A program made the position numbers and the translations under genes. From positions 1-62,930 of IMG/VR virus record IMGVR_UViG_3300009164_000073: a DNA stretch of 62,930 nt. One strand, given 5' to 3'. Source of the DNA: a virus. Below, piece after piece: positions 48,828-57,700 of this stretch (position 1 is the stretch's first letter; each line of letters begins with the position of its first letter). The notes beneath the pieces are model-generated. The model made no database searches. It was not told where the DNA came from and saw only the letters and a program-made list of their open reading frames with translations.

Positions 48828-50785
48828 TGGCTATCAATCAAAATATCAAACTCGGTCCTGCTCCTCTACTATGGAGTAACCTCGACAGTGCCTTTAAATT
48901 AATTAATCAAAACTTTGATGTTATTGCTGCAAACATCGGCGGCTCGGCTGCTGATTTTTCTAGTTTAAATTCCTCTGTAACTCCGGCAACCACTAACTCA
49001 TTTGTACTAGGCACTGATACAAAACAGTGGAAGGAATTGCGTCTAGCTGATGCTTCAGCGATACCAGGTTCGGAATTTAACGGACTGTGGTTAGGTGCTG
49101 CACAGATTAAGAGCGCAAGTGGCATTGTAGATCTACCTGCAGGTACTACAGTTGCAGGTGCTCAAATTTTCGATACTAATAGAACTGCATTTAAAACAAT
49201 TTCTGTTAGCGGACAATCAGACGTAGTTGCAGATAGTTATACCGATACACTAACATTAGCAGCTGGTACTGCTATGACAGTGACTACCAATGCAGCCACT
49301 GATACAATCACATTTACCAACACTGGTGTTACTAGCCTAACAGGTAGTGCTGCTATCAGTGTGTCTAATTCAACTGGCGCTATTACAATTACTAATACAG
49401 GTGTTACAAGAATTACCGCTGGCGCTGGTATGACCATTGATCAGAACACTGGGAATGTCACAATCACTAACAGTGGTATTAGAGGTATAGCTGTTGTTAC
49501 CGGTCTTAGTTTGTCAATCGATGCCACCACAAAAATTGCAACATTAAACAATACTTCCCCAGCATCGGCACTGTTTACATTTAGAAACTTATCTGTACCG
49601 GGAGCAAGTTTGATTACTGCTTCAAGTAGTACTGATACGCTGACAATGATCAAAGGATATGGTATTGGTATCACGACCGTCCCATTAACTAAGACAATGA
49701 CCATCAGTGTAGATCCAAAGATCGACATCACTGGATCTGTATTCTCTGATAACTCCTCATTGCTGGTTGATGGTACTGGCGCAAGAATTGTAGGTGATGT
49801 TTATACGTCTGTATTGAGAACCAGTGAAACAAAAATAACACTTGGATATAGTGCGGGTGCTACATCACAAGGCAACGCTACTGTTGCAATTGGTGCGTTT
49901 GCCGGACAAACTACACAAGGTGCCAATGCAGTAGCTGTCGGATTTAATGCCGGCCAAACTACACAAGGTGCCAATGCAGTAGCTATCGGTCAGACTGCTG
50001 GATATAATGGTCAAGGTCTCGATGCAGTAGCTGTCGGAATAGGGGCTGGATATACTGGTCAAGGTGCGCAGGCCATTGCAATCGGTAAACTAGCAGGTCA
50101 AACCAATCAACACGCAAACTCAATAATTCTAAATGCTAGTGGTAGTGCATTACAAAGCGATGGTACAAGTAGATTCTACGTGAACCCTGTGCGCAGTGGT
50201 GCTAACACTGGAAACATCCTACAGTACAATACATCAACAAAAGAAATTTCATATGGCTCAACTGTTACTGCAACAGTTGTTGGTAATGTCACAGGTAACG
50301 TAGTTGGCGACTTAAAAGGTACCGTAGTTGCAGATGATTCAACAATACTAGTAGATGCTGTAGCAGGCAAAGTAGTTGGACCTATTGATACAACCACAAT
50401 CAATGCTACTGGAGCAACGCAGCTCTATGCTGTTAAGAAAACCTATGCATCGATCGCTGGTGCGACAGGTACAGTTATACACGACATCAACAACGGTGAT
50501 GTGTTTGTACACACTGGGCTACAAGGTAACTTCAACGTTGACCTGTACAACCTAAATCTAGCCAATGGTCAGTTTATGGAAATCAAAATGATACTGATAC
50601 AAGGAGCAACAGCTCGTGTTCCAAACGCTATTTTGATTAACGGCAGTAACACTGGCATTACATTAAACTGGGAAAATAATGTTGTTATTACCGGTAACAA
50701 TAACAAGAAAGACATAGTAACATTTAGTTTATATAGAAACGGATCTGCTTACAGCGTATTTGGTATGCTGAGAACATTCGGATAA
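48827..50785 (+). CDS. Fibre protein with YadA-head-like repeats (652 aa)
   Basis: The N-terminus (PAPLLWSNLDSAFKLINQNFDVIAANIG) resembles the attachment segments of neighbouring proteins. Residues about 345-430 consist of repeats AVAxGxxAGxxxQG, the left-handed beta-roll pattern of YadA-type adhesin heads, so trimeric adhesion is likely. Segments FSDNSSLLVDGTGA and VVADDSTILVDAVAGK echo the 8113 protein. Probably a distal or accessory fibre binding the host. Confidence 0.8.
   Translation: MAINQNIKLGPAPLLWSNLDSAFKLINQNFDVIAANIGGSAADFSSLNSSVTPATTNSFVLGTDTKQWKELRLADASAIPGSEFNGLWLGAAQIKSASGIVDLPAGTTVAGAQIFDTNRTAFKTISVSGQSDVVADSYTDTLTLAAGTAMTVTTNAATDTITFTNTGVTSLTGSAAISVSNSTGAITITNTGVTRITAGAGMTIDQNTGNVTITNSGIRGIAVVTGLSLSIDATTKIATLNNTSPASALFTFRNLSVPGASLITASSSTDTLTMIKGYGIGITTVPLTKTMTISVDPKIDITGSVFSDNSSLLVDGTGARIVGDVYTSVLRTSETKITLGYSAGATSQGNATVAIGAFAGQTTQGANAVAVGFNAGQTTQGANAVAIGQTAGYNGQGLDAVAVGIGAGYTGQGAQAIAIGKLAGQTNQHANSIILNASGSALQSDGTSRFYVNPVRSGANTGNILQYNTSTKEISYGSTVTATVVGNVTGNVVGDLKGTVVADDSTILVDAVAGKVVGPIDTTTINATGATQLYAVKKTYASIAGATGTVIHDINNGDVFVHTGLQGNFNVDLYNLNLANGQFMEIKMILIQGATARVPNAILINGSNTGITLNWENNVVITGNNNKKDIVTFSLYRNGSAYSVFGMLRTFG
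49855..50110 (+). repeat. Tandem repeats coding YadA-head-like units
   Basis: Five to six units of about 45-50 bases, with blocks such as CTACACAAGGTGCCAATGC repeated almost exactly at about 49911 and 49961. Near-identity suggests recent duplication. Confidence 0.75.
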
Positions 50786-50788
50786 TAG

Positions 50789-50796
50789 GGTAAATA
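50789..50796 (+). promoter_or_regulatory. Late promoter box GGTAAATA
   Basis: 20 bases before the ATG at 50816, followed by an AGAGAG ribosome site region. Restarts late transcription within the fibre operon. Confidence 0.65.
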
Positions 50797-50815
50797 TTAA
50801 AAGAGAGCGTAGACA

Positions 50816-51373
50816 ATGACCATACAAACAATAAACATAGGTAATGTAGTTAATGACGGGTTAGGTGATGACCTGCGAACTGCATTCCAAAAAGTAAACG
50901 CAAACTTTACAGGGCTATCCGCAGAACTAACAATTACCGGTCGAAATCTCGGAGCCAGTGGTGCTGCTGTGTTTAAACAGAAACTTGGTACAGAATTAGA
51001 ATTTAGAAATCTAGTTGCTGGCACTAAGATGCAGTTTAACGAAACCAGTGATTCTATCATTGTTAATAGTACGGCTCCTGATTCGTTTACGCGGATCGAT
51101 ACTAATGCTGGATATGTAACGGCCAATCCTAGTAATGCAGGACATATTACTTTGCAGGGCGGGCGTGATATTGATGTTACAACATTAGGTAATACGATCA
51201 CAGTTAATACTATTTTGCCAGTTACAAAAATTTTAACCACATTCGACTTTGGTCCGATAGGCAGAAACTTCACAACGTCCACGCAACTTTCCCTAGCATT
51301 TGCCAACATAGATTTTGGAACTATAACTACCCCGAGCCTGATAAATGTTGACAGTGGCTTGTTAACAATCTAA
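50816..51373 (+). CDS. Small fibre/virion structural protein (185 aa)
   Basis: The N-terminal IGNVVNDGLGDDLRTAFQKVNANF is the same motif as at the start of the 3262-aa protein. The rest is beta-rich (ISVNT, ITLQGGRDIDVTTLG). A short chain with the same attachment segment could compete with or cap the long fibre. Late box upstream. Confidence 0.7.
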   Translation: MTIQTINIGNVVNDGLGDDLRTAFQKVNANFTGLSAELTITGRNLGASGAAVFKQKLGTELEFRNLVAGTKMQFNETSDSIIVNSTAPDSFTRIDTNAGYVTANPSNAGHITLQGGRDIDVTTLGNTITVNTILPVTKILTTFDFGPIGRNFTTSTQLSLAFANIDFGTITTPSLINVDSGLLTI

Positions 51374-51384
51374 GGAATTAACCG

Positions 51385-54039
51385 ATGGCATTAGCTTGGT
51401 CAACAGCCGCAGGAAGCCTAGGAATTATAACTGAACGTATTACAGTTGATATTCCATTAACAGTTACCACGACAACTTCACATCCAATAGTATATACAGT
51501 AATCTCAGGTGATTTACCTAGAGGATTAAGACTGTACAATAATAGAATTGTAGGAAGTCCGGTTGAAGTTATTAGATTCACTACCAGTAGATTTGTTATA
51601 AGAGCAACAGATACAGTCGACGTAGAAGATCGAACATTTAGTTTATCTGTAGATGGCTCTGATGTTCCGCAGTGGCTTACGCAAGATGGATTCCTTAATG
51701 TAGGACCACAAGAAGCATATTATGTTCTAGACAACGCCTATGTAGATTTTCAACTAGAAGTCTATGATCCAGATGTTATTGCTGGTGATGTATTAAGCTT
51801 CTATCTCATACCCACTGGTGGTCAACTACCGCCTGGACTGTCATTAACAAAAGATGGTAGAATTTTTGGATTCACTGATCCTATATTTTCTGTAGAATAT
51901 AATTATTTTACATCCGGCTCGTACGACACATTTCCATATGATAATATTCCGTTAGATTTTGTCGATGCAAAAAGTAACGGTTACGATTCTTTCTTCTACG
52001 ATGATACTACCTATGACTTCAGTTTAGTCAGTCGTGTCCCGCGACATCTGAGTCGGATCTATACATTTGCTGTGGCAGTCACAGACGGCGCTAATACAGT
52101 TAATAGAGCATTTAAAATTTATGTCGTAACAGAAGAATTCTTAAAATCAGATAACAGTCTGCTACAGGTAGATACCAATTTATTCCAGGCAGATGCCGAC
52201 AGTCGAAGAATTCCATTATGGATTACCGAAAGTTATTTAGGGAGATATAGGGCTAATAACTATCTAACGATTTTCTTAGAAGTATATCACCCAACATCAC
52301 TTAACGGATATTTGAGCTATTTCTTAGTGCAGGTATCAAAGACCTGGCAACCAATAACTAGTTATGCAGTTGATGATGTAGTTCATTATGTGTATACTGT
52401 CGACGGATTACCCCGAGATGGTGGAAATTGGATCTGTATCGCTAATCACACATCGATCACTGGAGTCACCCCAGATATTGATCCCACTCATTGGACTGAA
52501 TACGGACTCCCTCCAGGAATGACTTTAGATCAACTTACTGGCGAGGTTGCTGGTCGAATTCCATATCAAACTCGCATCAGTAAGACCTATACCTTTAGAA
52601 TACAAGCTGTGAATTTTGATGTCACAGAACTTTCTTCTAACTATAATCTTAGAGGAGAGTGGAATTCAATAACTATATACTATCCAAATGATGCTGTTCG
52701 TTATGACGGATTTGTCTACATCTGTCTAGTTACCAATAAAAATGTTAGCCCACTTGAAATATTATACTGGAAAAGCAGTATTTCAGAAACAACAAAAACA
52801 TTTACCATTGACCTAATTGGTGAAATTGAAAGTGGTATCACTTGGAACACTGACAGCGATCTAGGCTCCATTAAACCTAATCAGCCTAGCACTGTCAGTG
52901 TTAGTGCCACCAGTTTACTGTATGGCGGCAGAGTAGCCTACGAACTTGTAAAGGGATCATTACCACCTGGCTTAGGATTCTTGCCTTCTAATGGGATTAT
53001 CGAAGGTAAAGTAAAACAATTTGCAGATGCAGATGGTCCAGGGTTGACTAGATTTTATGAAGTTATAAACAGCGAAAATAACTTTTCGTCATTCTGGGAT
53101 GGTGGTACAACGACTTTTGATAAGAAATTTACATTTACCATTAAAGCCAGAGACAGTGTTAATTTTTCAGAAGTATTGAAATCGTTCTCACTAACTGTGA
53201 TAGCAGACAATGCCAAGACATTTGCCAACCTGTTTGTCAAAGCATTTCAATCCAAAGAAAAACGTTTAGAGTGGTATAATTTTATTACAGACGCAAACAC
53301 GTTTGTGCCAACAGAATTATATCGGTACGGCGATTTAAATTTTAGCGTACAAACAGAAATTAAAATGCTTGTATATGCAGGCATTGAAAGTACAACCGCG
53401 GTCAAATATGTGCAGGCAATGAGCAGAAATCATTACAGAAAACGTTTGAAATTTGGTGGACTGAAATCTGCACAGGCGAAAGATCCAATTACACAAAAAA
53501 CAATTTACGAAGTCGTCTATGTAGAGATAATAGACGATCTAGAAAAAGACATATCTTCAAATAATAATCCTGGATCAACATTGTCTATCAGTAATACTGT
53601 TCAGTTAAGTAACACTATCAATAGTCCAGTGCTAGTTAGTTACGATGCTATAAGAATCGACAGCGATATTCCATTGGCTAGCGATCGTGATCACCAGCGA
53701 GTTTTTCCAAACTCAATAAAGAATATGAGAAAAAGAATACAGGGTGTGGGTAATAGAGATCGAGAATTTTTACCGCTTTGGATGCGTAGTATACAAGACA
53801 AGGACAGCAGAGAAACAGGATTTGTTAAAGCATTGGTGCTGTGCTATGTAAATCCAGCATCGGGTAGTATTTCTTATTCAGAAAATATAATAAACAGAAT
53901 TAAGGCTAAAATCCGAGATGAGAATTTTGATTTTAGAGTGTTTGACTTTGAAATTGATCGATATCTAATCGACATCATCAACGGGGAAATACAGGATAAA
54001 TATCTTGCGTTTCCACAACGTAAGGAAAAATTACCGTGA
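51385..54039 (+). CDS. Large baseplate/tail protein with Ig-like domains (884 aa)
   Basis: Several putative Ig (He_PIG/cadherin-like) domains: VISGDLPRGLRLYNNRIVGSP, then LPPGLSLTKDGRIFGFTDP, LPPGMTLDQLTGEVAGRIP and LPPGLGFLPSNGIIEGKV. The repeated LPxGLxLxxxGxIxG pattern defines them. The C-terminal third is different and helical. Likely a baseplate- or fibre-associated structural protein. Ends with GTGA overlap to the next gene. Confidence 0.8.
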   Translation: MALAWSTAAGSLGIITERITVDIPLTVTTTTSHPIVYTVISGDLPRGLRLYNNRIVGSPVEVIRFTTSRFVIRATDTVDVEDRTFSLSVDGSDVPQWLTQDGFLNVGPQEAYYVLDNAYVDFQLEVYDPDVIAGDVLSFYLIPTGGQLPPGLSLTKDGRIFGFTDPIFSVEYNYFTSGSYDTFPYDNIPLDFVDAKSNGYDSFFYDDTTYDFSLVSRVPRHLSRIYTFAVAVTDGANTVNRAFKIYVVTEEFLKSDNSLLQVDTNLFQADADSRRIPLWITESYLGRYRANNYLTIFLEVYHPTSLNGYLSYFLVQVSKTWQPITSYAVDDVVHYVYTVDGLPRDGGNWICIANHTSITGVTPDIDPTHWTEYGLPPGMTLDQLTGEVAGRIPYQTRISKTYTFRIQAVNFDVTELSSNYNLRGEWNSITIYYPNDAVRYDGFVYICLVTNKNVSPLEILYWKSSISETTKTFTIDLIGEIESGITWNTDSDLGSIKPNQPSTVSVSATSLLYGGRVAYELVKGSLPPGLGFLPSNGIIEGKVKQFADADGPGLTRFYEVINSENNFSSFWDGGTTTFDKKFTFTIKARDSVNFSEVLKSFSLTVIADNAKTFANLFVKAFQSKEKRLEWYNFITDANTFVPTELYRYGDLNFSVQTEIKMLVYAGIESTTAVKYVQAMSRNHYRKRLKFGGLKSAQAKDPITQKTIYEVVYVEIIDDLEKDISSNNNPGSTLSISNTVQLSNTINSPVLVSYDAIRIDSDIPLASDRDHQRVFPNSIKNMRKRIQGVGNRDREFLPLWMRSIQDKDSRETGFVKALVLCYVNPASGSISYSENIINRIKAKIRDENFDFRVFDFEIDRYLIDIINGEIQDKYLAFPQRKEKLP

Positions 54040-54629
54040 CCAGTGCAATTAACTACAATATAATAAACGAAAACTTTCCTGTTCCAGGACAGGACAACGA
54101 TACTCAGACCTTTAGAGATAACTTCAACTCGATTAAAAATAACTTTAGAGAAGCACAAGGCGAAATAACAGCCTTGCAGACAAATTCAGCTAAAACTAAT
54201 ACATCAAATGATTTTAAATATAACACAGTATCTAAGGCAAAATTCCAAAATAACATAGAAGCTGTATTTGATTTTGGTGGACCAATGACTGCTGCACCGG
54301 TCGCACAAGAAGTAAATTTTGAAAACGGTCCATACCAAGTTATACGATTAGCCACTAACTTTGTTTTAAACTTTAAAGGATTCCCAGGGGATCCGACAAA
54401 TATTGAAACTACTAAAGTGGGTGTCGGTCGTGTGACATTAGAAATTTATAGCGATAGCACAACTCCTAGAACTGTAACATTTAGCACTTCGGGTGGTACT
54501 GTTATTAAAAAGAGTGCAAACTGGCCTGTTGATTTAACTGCTGATTCAACTTCCAATCCTACCATAATTGAAATTTGGAGACGCAGTCAAAACACAATTT
54601 TCATTAACTATCTAGGAAAATTTAGTTAA
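54036..54629 (+). CDS. Tail/baseplate structural protein (197 aa)
   Basis: Starts at GTG overlapping the previous TGA. The N-terminus (DNDTQTFRDNFNSIKNNFREAQGEI) is a variant of the fibre attachment motif RxxFxKVNxNF seen in its neighbours. The C-terminal part is beta-rich (VGRVTLEIYSDSTTPRTVTFST). End of the late structural operon. Confidence 0.7.
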   Translation: MTSAINYNIINENFPVPGQDNDTQTFRDNFNSIKNNFREAQGEITALQTNSAKTNTSNDFKYNTVSKAKFQNNIEAVFDFGGPMTAAPVAQEVNFENGPYQVIRLATNFVLNFKGFPGDPTNIETTKVGVGRVTLEIYSDSTTPRTVTFSTSGGTVIKKSANWPVDLTADSTSNPTIIEIWRRSQNTIFINYLGKFS

Positions 54630-54862
54630 TGTTCCATCCATTTGAAGGCGATCTAAGCCAACTCAAAGACAACGAAGTAGAAGAAAAGCTCTTCGAACTC
54701 AATCGTAAATATTTTGCTGCCGCACGTTTAGGTAAACCTGACCTCTTGACACAGCTCGCTACTTTTGTTACAATATATAAAAATGAACTTTCTCGTAGAT
54801 ATATGTTGAGATCGAAACAAAACTTAGATGGCGATATGGATCAATTGATTAATGTGGACTGA
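54629..54862 (+). CDS. Small helical protein (77 aa)
   Basis: ATG overlaps the previous stop (TAATG). Helical, charged (LSQLKDNEVEEKLFELNRKYFAAARLG...), no motif. It lies at the junction from late structural to early-type genes; a consensus-like promoter for the next gene is embedded in it. Ends with an 11-base overlap. Confidence 0.6.
   Translation: MFHPFEGDLSQLKDNEVEEKLFELNRKYFAAARLGKPDLLTQLATFVTIYKNELSRRYMLRSKQNLDGDMDQLINVD
54746..54774 (+). promoter_or_regulatory. Sigma70-type promoter (TTGACA-N17-TACAAT)
   Basis: TTGACA 54746-54751, 17 bases, TACAAT 54769-54774, inside the 77-aa gene; would transcribe 54852 onward. Confidence 0.7.
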
Positions 54863-55322
54863 AAATAATACTGAAGCAGAACTAATAGAAGGCATACTAC
54901 GACACGGTCCAGATATTTTGGAACATTGTCAAACTTCTGATGATCTAACAAAATACATCAATCGATTATCCGAAGAACATCTGCATTACCCAACTCCTAA
55001 AAATACTGTCGATATGACAAACTGGTTTATACCATACGAGTATAAAACAATGGATATTTTAGATTGGCTCTATCAGCGATGTCCAACTCCGGAAATACGA
55101 GAGAGGGTAGTTGAAGAACTTCGACTATTTGCCAAACACGATATGATTCCAGTACTTAAAGCAATGAAATATATCGTTGATACCCTGCGAGCTAATAACA
55201 TAGTTTGGGGAGTAGGGCGTGGATCTAGTGTAGCCAGCTATGTGCTTCACATTATAGGCGTCCACAAGATAGACAGCATTAAATACAATATACCAATAAC
55301 AGAGTTCTTTAAAGGAGAATAA
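54852..55322 (+). CDS. DNA polymerase III alpha-like fragment (156 aa)
   Basis: The C-terminal third, IVWGVGRGSSVASYVLHIIG followed by IDSIKYNIPITEFF, matches the DnaE segment PxGPGRGSAAGSLVAYxLGITxxDPxxYxLxFERF that follows the PHP domain in C-family polymerases. The catalytic palm acidic residues lie beyond this region and are absent, so it cannot polymerise. It might contact host polymerase or clamp, or be a relic put to new use. Embedded promoter upstream suggests real expression. Confidence 0.65.
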   Translation: MWTENNTEAELIEGILRHGPDILEHCQTSDDLTKYINRLSEEHLHYPTPKNTVDMTNWFIPYEYKTMDILDWLYQRCPTPEIRERVVEELRLFAKHDMIPVLKAMKYIVDTLRANNIVWGVGRGSSVASYVLHIIGVHKIDSIKYNIPITEFFKGE

Positions 55323-55323
55323 A

Positions 55324-55548
55324 ATGGGTAAAACTTATACAAGTATGCAGGGTAAAGAGATTGATATGGAAAAGCTCTCTTTGCAAAATGAAACAACACC
55401 GGCAGTAGGCAATGCTAAAGTTAATGCTCGCGGTGACGAACTAGGCCCAGGCGGAAAAATTGTTCGCACACGTGAACAGATTCTACAAGACTACTATGCT
55501 CAAAACTCTAGATCAGTGGACGAAAAAGCACTAAGTCGCAAAGCCTAA
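55324..55548 (+). CDS. Uncharacterised small protein (74 aa)
   Basis: Polar, probably partly disordered protein (MGKTYTSMQGKEIDMEKL..., GPGGKIVRTREQILQDYYAQ). AAAGGAG site, starts one base after the previous stop. I recall similar small proteins in marine T4-type phages. Function unknown. Confidence 0.65.
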   Translation: MGKTYTSMQGKEIDMEKLSLQNETTPAVGNAKVNARGDELGPGGKIVRTREQILQDYYAQNSRSVDEKALSRKA

Positions 55549-55557
55549 GGAATCAAA

Positions 55558-55977
55558 ATGTCATTTGCATTTGAAGCAAAAAAGGTTAAAGTACGAGCGT
55601 TGTCTAAAGATGTCCTAGTGATCAATATGGATATGGGCGAGATGGTCACAGCAGGTGGCATCGTAGTTGCCAGCGATAACGGTAAAGCACACGGTGTCAA
55701 ACCACGCTGGGCCAAAGTTTATAAGGTTGGCAGTGAAGTTGACTTTGTTAAAGAAGGCCAATGGATTTTAATCGAACACGGCCGATGGACCCGCAAGATC
55801 AAGATCGATGACGGCGAAGGCGAGAAAGAGTTTCAGAAGGTAGAAACCAAATCAATATTACTGGTATCCGACGAACAACCTGATACTGCATATTGGGGAC
55901 AGGAATTTTCAAATGGCGACAGTATGAACATCCGTCCAGACGACTTTATGCCAGGCAATCTACAAAATTTCCAATAA
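55558..55977 (+). CDS. GroES-like co-chaperonin (139 aa)
   Basis: GroES-like features: VLVINMDMGEMVTAGGIVVASDNGKAHG is the N-terminal barrel and mobile-loop region (GroES: TAGGIV), followed by RWAKVYKVGSEVDF and WILIEHGRWTRKI. T4 uses gp31 in the same role to fold its capsid protein with host GroEL. The C-terminal 35 residues extend beyond GroES. The stop overlaps the next ATG. Confidence 0.75.
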   Translation: MSFAFEAKKVKVRALSKDVLVINMDMGEMVTAGGIVVASDNGKAHGVKPRWAKVYKVGSEVDFVKEGQWILIEHGRWTRKIKIDDGEGEKEFQKVETKSILLVSDEQPDTAYWGQEFSNGDSMNIRPDDFMPGNLQNFQ

Positions 55978-56213
55978 TGGGCTTTAGAAAAAATTGGGAT
56001 ATTGGTGAAGTATCACGCCAGGTACACACCATAGCCCGTGAATGTTCCAGCCCATACAATGACGGCTTTACTGCATTCGAACTTAAAAAAGATCTATACC
56101 AAATTAAGTTTATGGTTGAAGCTGCATTATCCAATTCTCCAAAATTCGAAGGCGAAGAAAACTGGTTGACAGAACAAGAAAAAAAGCGTATAATAAACAT
56201 ATTAAAATCATAA
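55977..56213 (+). CDS. Uncharacterised helical protein (78 aa)
   Basis: Start set at the ATG overlapping the previous stop (TAATG); the frame is open upstream but inside the GroES-like gene. Helical protein with EVSRQVHTIARECSSPYNDG and ELKKDLYQIKFMVEAAL. No motif. A consensus promoter lies inside its last codons. Confidence 0.65.
   Translation: MGFRKNWDIGEVSRQVHTIARECSSPYNDGFTAFELKKDLYQIKFMVEAALSNSPKFEGEENWLTEQEKKRIINILKS
56166..56194 (+). promoter_or_regulatory. Perfect sigma70-type promoter (TTGACA-N17-TATAAT)
   Basis: TTGACA 56166-56171, 17 bases, TATAAT 56189-56194, within the end of the previous gene. Drives the dehydrogenase at 56229 and MazG. Confidence 0.85.
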
Positions 56214-56228
56214 TAAGAAAGTAGTGTA

Positions 56229-57020
56229 ATGAAAATTGGATTGATAGGTTGTGGATTTGTAGGCAACGCTATTGCCTGGGCGCATAGAGCAGACGAAATT
56301 ATTATACGTGATCCTAAGCTCAAAGATTCTGCTAGTTTAGATCAATTTAATAGCTGTGATGCAATCTACGTATGCGTACCCACTCCGTCGACTGAAGACG
56401 GCCACTGCGATACTTCTATTTTGGAAAGTGTTCTTAAAGAACTATTGTTTGTTAACATCAATAAACGTATTCCAATTATTTCAAAAGTAACTGCACCGCC
56501 TAGCGTTTACGAACGACTAGGCAAAGAATACCCAAATCTCGTACATTGCCCAGAGTTCTTAACTGCGGCCAATGCTATGACCGATTATCAAAACTCAGAC
56601 TACTTTGTGTTAGGCGGCGATAAAGAATACTGTGAGATGGCAAAAGAAGTTATCGAATGTGGTGTTCCGTTAGTACACGAAAAATTCCTGATGACTGATA
56701 TTAAAACTGCGTCATTATACAAATATATGATGAACAGCTATCTTGCTATGAAGGTTACATTTATGAACGACTTCAAAGCACTTGCAGATGTTCACAATAT
56801 TGAATTTGACAAACTAACAGAATTGTCTGTCTTTGATGACCGCATTGGGCACACACATATGAAGGTTCCTGGTCCTGACGGCCAATACGGTTGGGGCGGC
56901 GCCTGCTTTCCTAAAGACGTTGCTGCCATAATAATGGAAGCTATCGATCAAGGTGTTGACTTTGAGCTAATGGATCGAGTAGAATCAATTAATAAAAAAC
57001 AAAGGAAAAACAATGACTAA
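56229..57020 (+). CDS. UDP-glucose/GDP-mannose dehydrogenase family protein, short (263 aa)
   Basis: Rossmann NAD-binding start GLIGCGFVGNAIA (residues 4-16), VCVPTPSTEDGHCD and the catalytic Cys in GGACFPKD (C226), as in UDP-sugar 6-dehydrogenases. The C-terminal UDP-binding domain of the usual 390-450-residue enzymes is missing, so oligomerisation or activity may be altered. Would oxidise a nucleotide sugar to a uronic acid. Together with glycosyltransferase-type genes this suggests glycan remodelling (inference). Confidence 0.8.
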   Translation: MKIGLIGCGFVGNAIAWAHRADEIIIRDPKLKDSASLDQFNSCDAIYVCVPTPSTEDGHCDTSILESVLKELLFVNINKRIPIISKVTAPPSVYERLGKEYPNLVHCPEFLTAANAMTDYQNSDYFVLGGDKEYCEMAKEVIECGVPLVHEKFLMTDIKTASLYKYMMNSYLAMKVTFMNDFKALADVHNIEFDKLTELSVFDDRIGHTHMKVPGPDGQYGWGGACFPKDVAAIIMEAIDQGVDFELMDRVESINKKQRKNND

Positions 57021-57375
57021 CGCATTTAGAGATCAAGAGAAGTTTATGAAGGCCTGTGATCAAACAGTCGACGGCTTTAATCAAGATCAGTTTAAGCTGT
57101 ACGTGAGTTTGATCGAAGAAGAATCTGACGAACTTAAAGTTGCTATTGATAATAATGATCAAGTAGAAACACTGGATGCACTAGTTGATATTCTTGTTGT
57201 GACCATTGGTGCTATCCATTCGATGGGTGCAGATGCAGAAGGTGCTTGGAAAGAAGTTATGAGTACTAATTTTGCCAAGATTGATAAAGAAACTGGTAAG
57301 GTTCGTAAGCGTGAAGATGGCAAAGTATTAAAGCCTACAGGATGGGTTCCTCCGAATCTCAAACCATTTGTTTAA
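57013..57375 (+). CDS. mazG: MazG-like nucleotide pyrophosphohydrolase (120 aa)
   Basis: All-alpha NTP pyrophosphatase pattern: EEESDELKVAI (EExxE metal motif) and ETLDALVDILVVTIG (ExxDxxVD). Phage MazG homologues hydrolyse (d)NTPs, aiding nucleotide recycling; an effect on ppGpp has been proposed. The C-terminal KVRKREDGKVLKPTGWVPP tail is typical of the phage PRA-PH/MazG type. Overlaps the dehydrogenase by eight bases. Confidence 0.85.
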   Translation: MTNAFRDQEKFMKACDQTVDGFNQDQFKLYVSLIEEESDELKVAIDNNDQVETLDALVDILVVTIGAIHSMGADAEGAWKEVMSTNFAKIDKETGKVRKREDGKVLKPTGWVPPNLKPFV

Positions 57376-57393
57376 ATTTTGGTTAAAAAAATC

Positions 57394-57423
57394 TAGACAT
57401 TTAAACAATGTCTATGTTATAAT
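57394..57423 (+). promoter_or_regulatory. Sigma70-type promoter (TAGACA-N18-TATAAT) with inverted repeat
   Basis: TAGACA 57394-57399, 18 bases, TATAAT 57418-57423. AGACAT (57395-57400) and ATGTCT (57408-57413) form an inverted repeat over the -35 and spacer, a possible operator. Drives 57458 and likely the clamp-loader gene. Confidence 0.7.
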
Positions 57424-57457
57424 ACAAGAAGCAGATTTTTAAATAAAAGGACATCAA

Positions 57458-57700
57458 ATGAGTAATCATTCAGAAGCAGTAGAAGATATTAAAAAAGCTA
57501 AGGAAGCACTAAATTCTCTTAATTACCACGATCTTAAGAAGACAGCTCATCCGGATCCAGTCAAGCACAAGTATATCAGTTTTATCAAAAGTGGATTTAG
57601 GATTGCTGCCGGCTTTACTCTAGCATTTGGATTTTTACAAGGCGCTGGCTTGTTGTTAGTACTGGCTGAAATTCTAGGTATTGCCGAGGAAGTGGTGTGA
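57458..57700 (+). CDS. Small membrane protein (80 aa)
   Basis: Soluble charged first half (EAVEDIKKAKEALNSL...) and a hydrophobic second half with one or two membrane helices (FRIAAGFTLAFGFLQGAGLLLVLAEIL given in parts: about residues 47-74). AAGGAC site. The stop overlaps the GTG start of a second small membrane protein. Function unknown. Confidence 0.65.
   Translation: MSNHSEAVEDIKKAKEALNSLNYHDLKKTAHPDPVKHKYISFIKSGFRIAAGFTLAFGFLQGAGLLLVLAEILGIAEEVV

Noticed and set aside
44934-50110. CRISPR-like repeat array
   Set aside because: Repeats are in frame, code for Thr-Ala or YadA-type protein units, and have no unique spacers.
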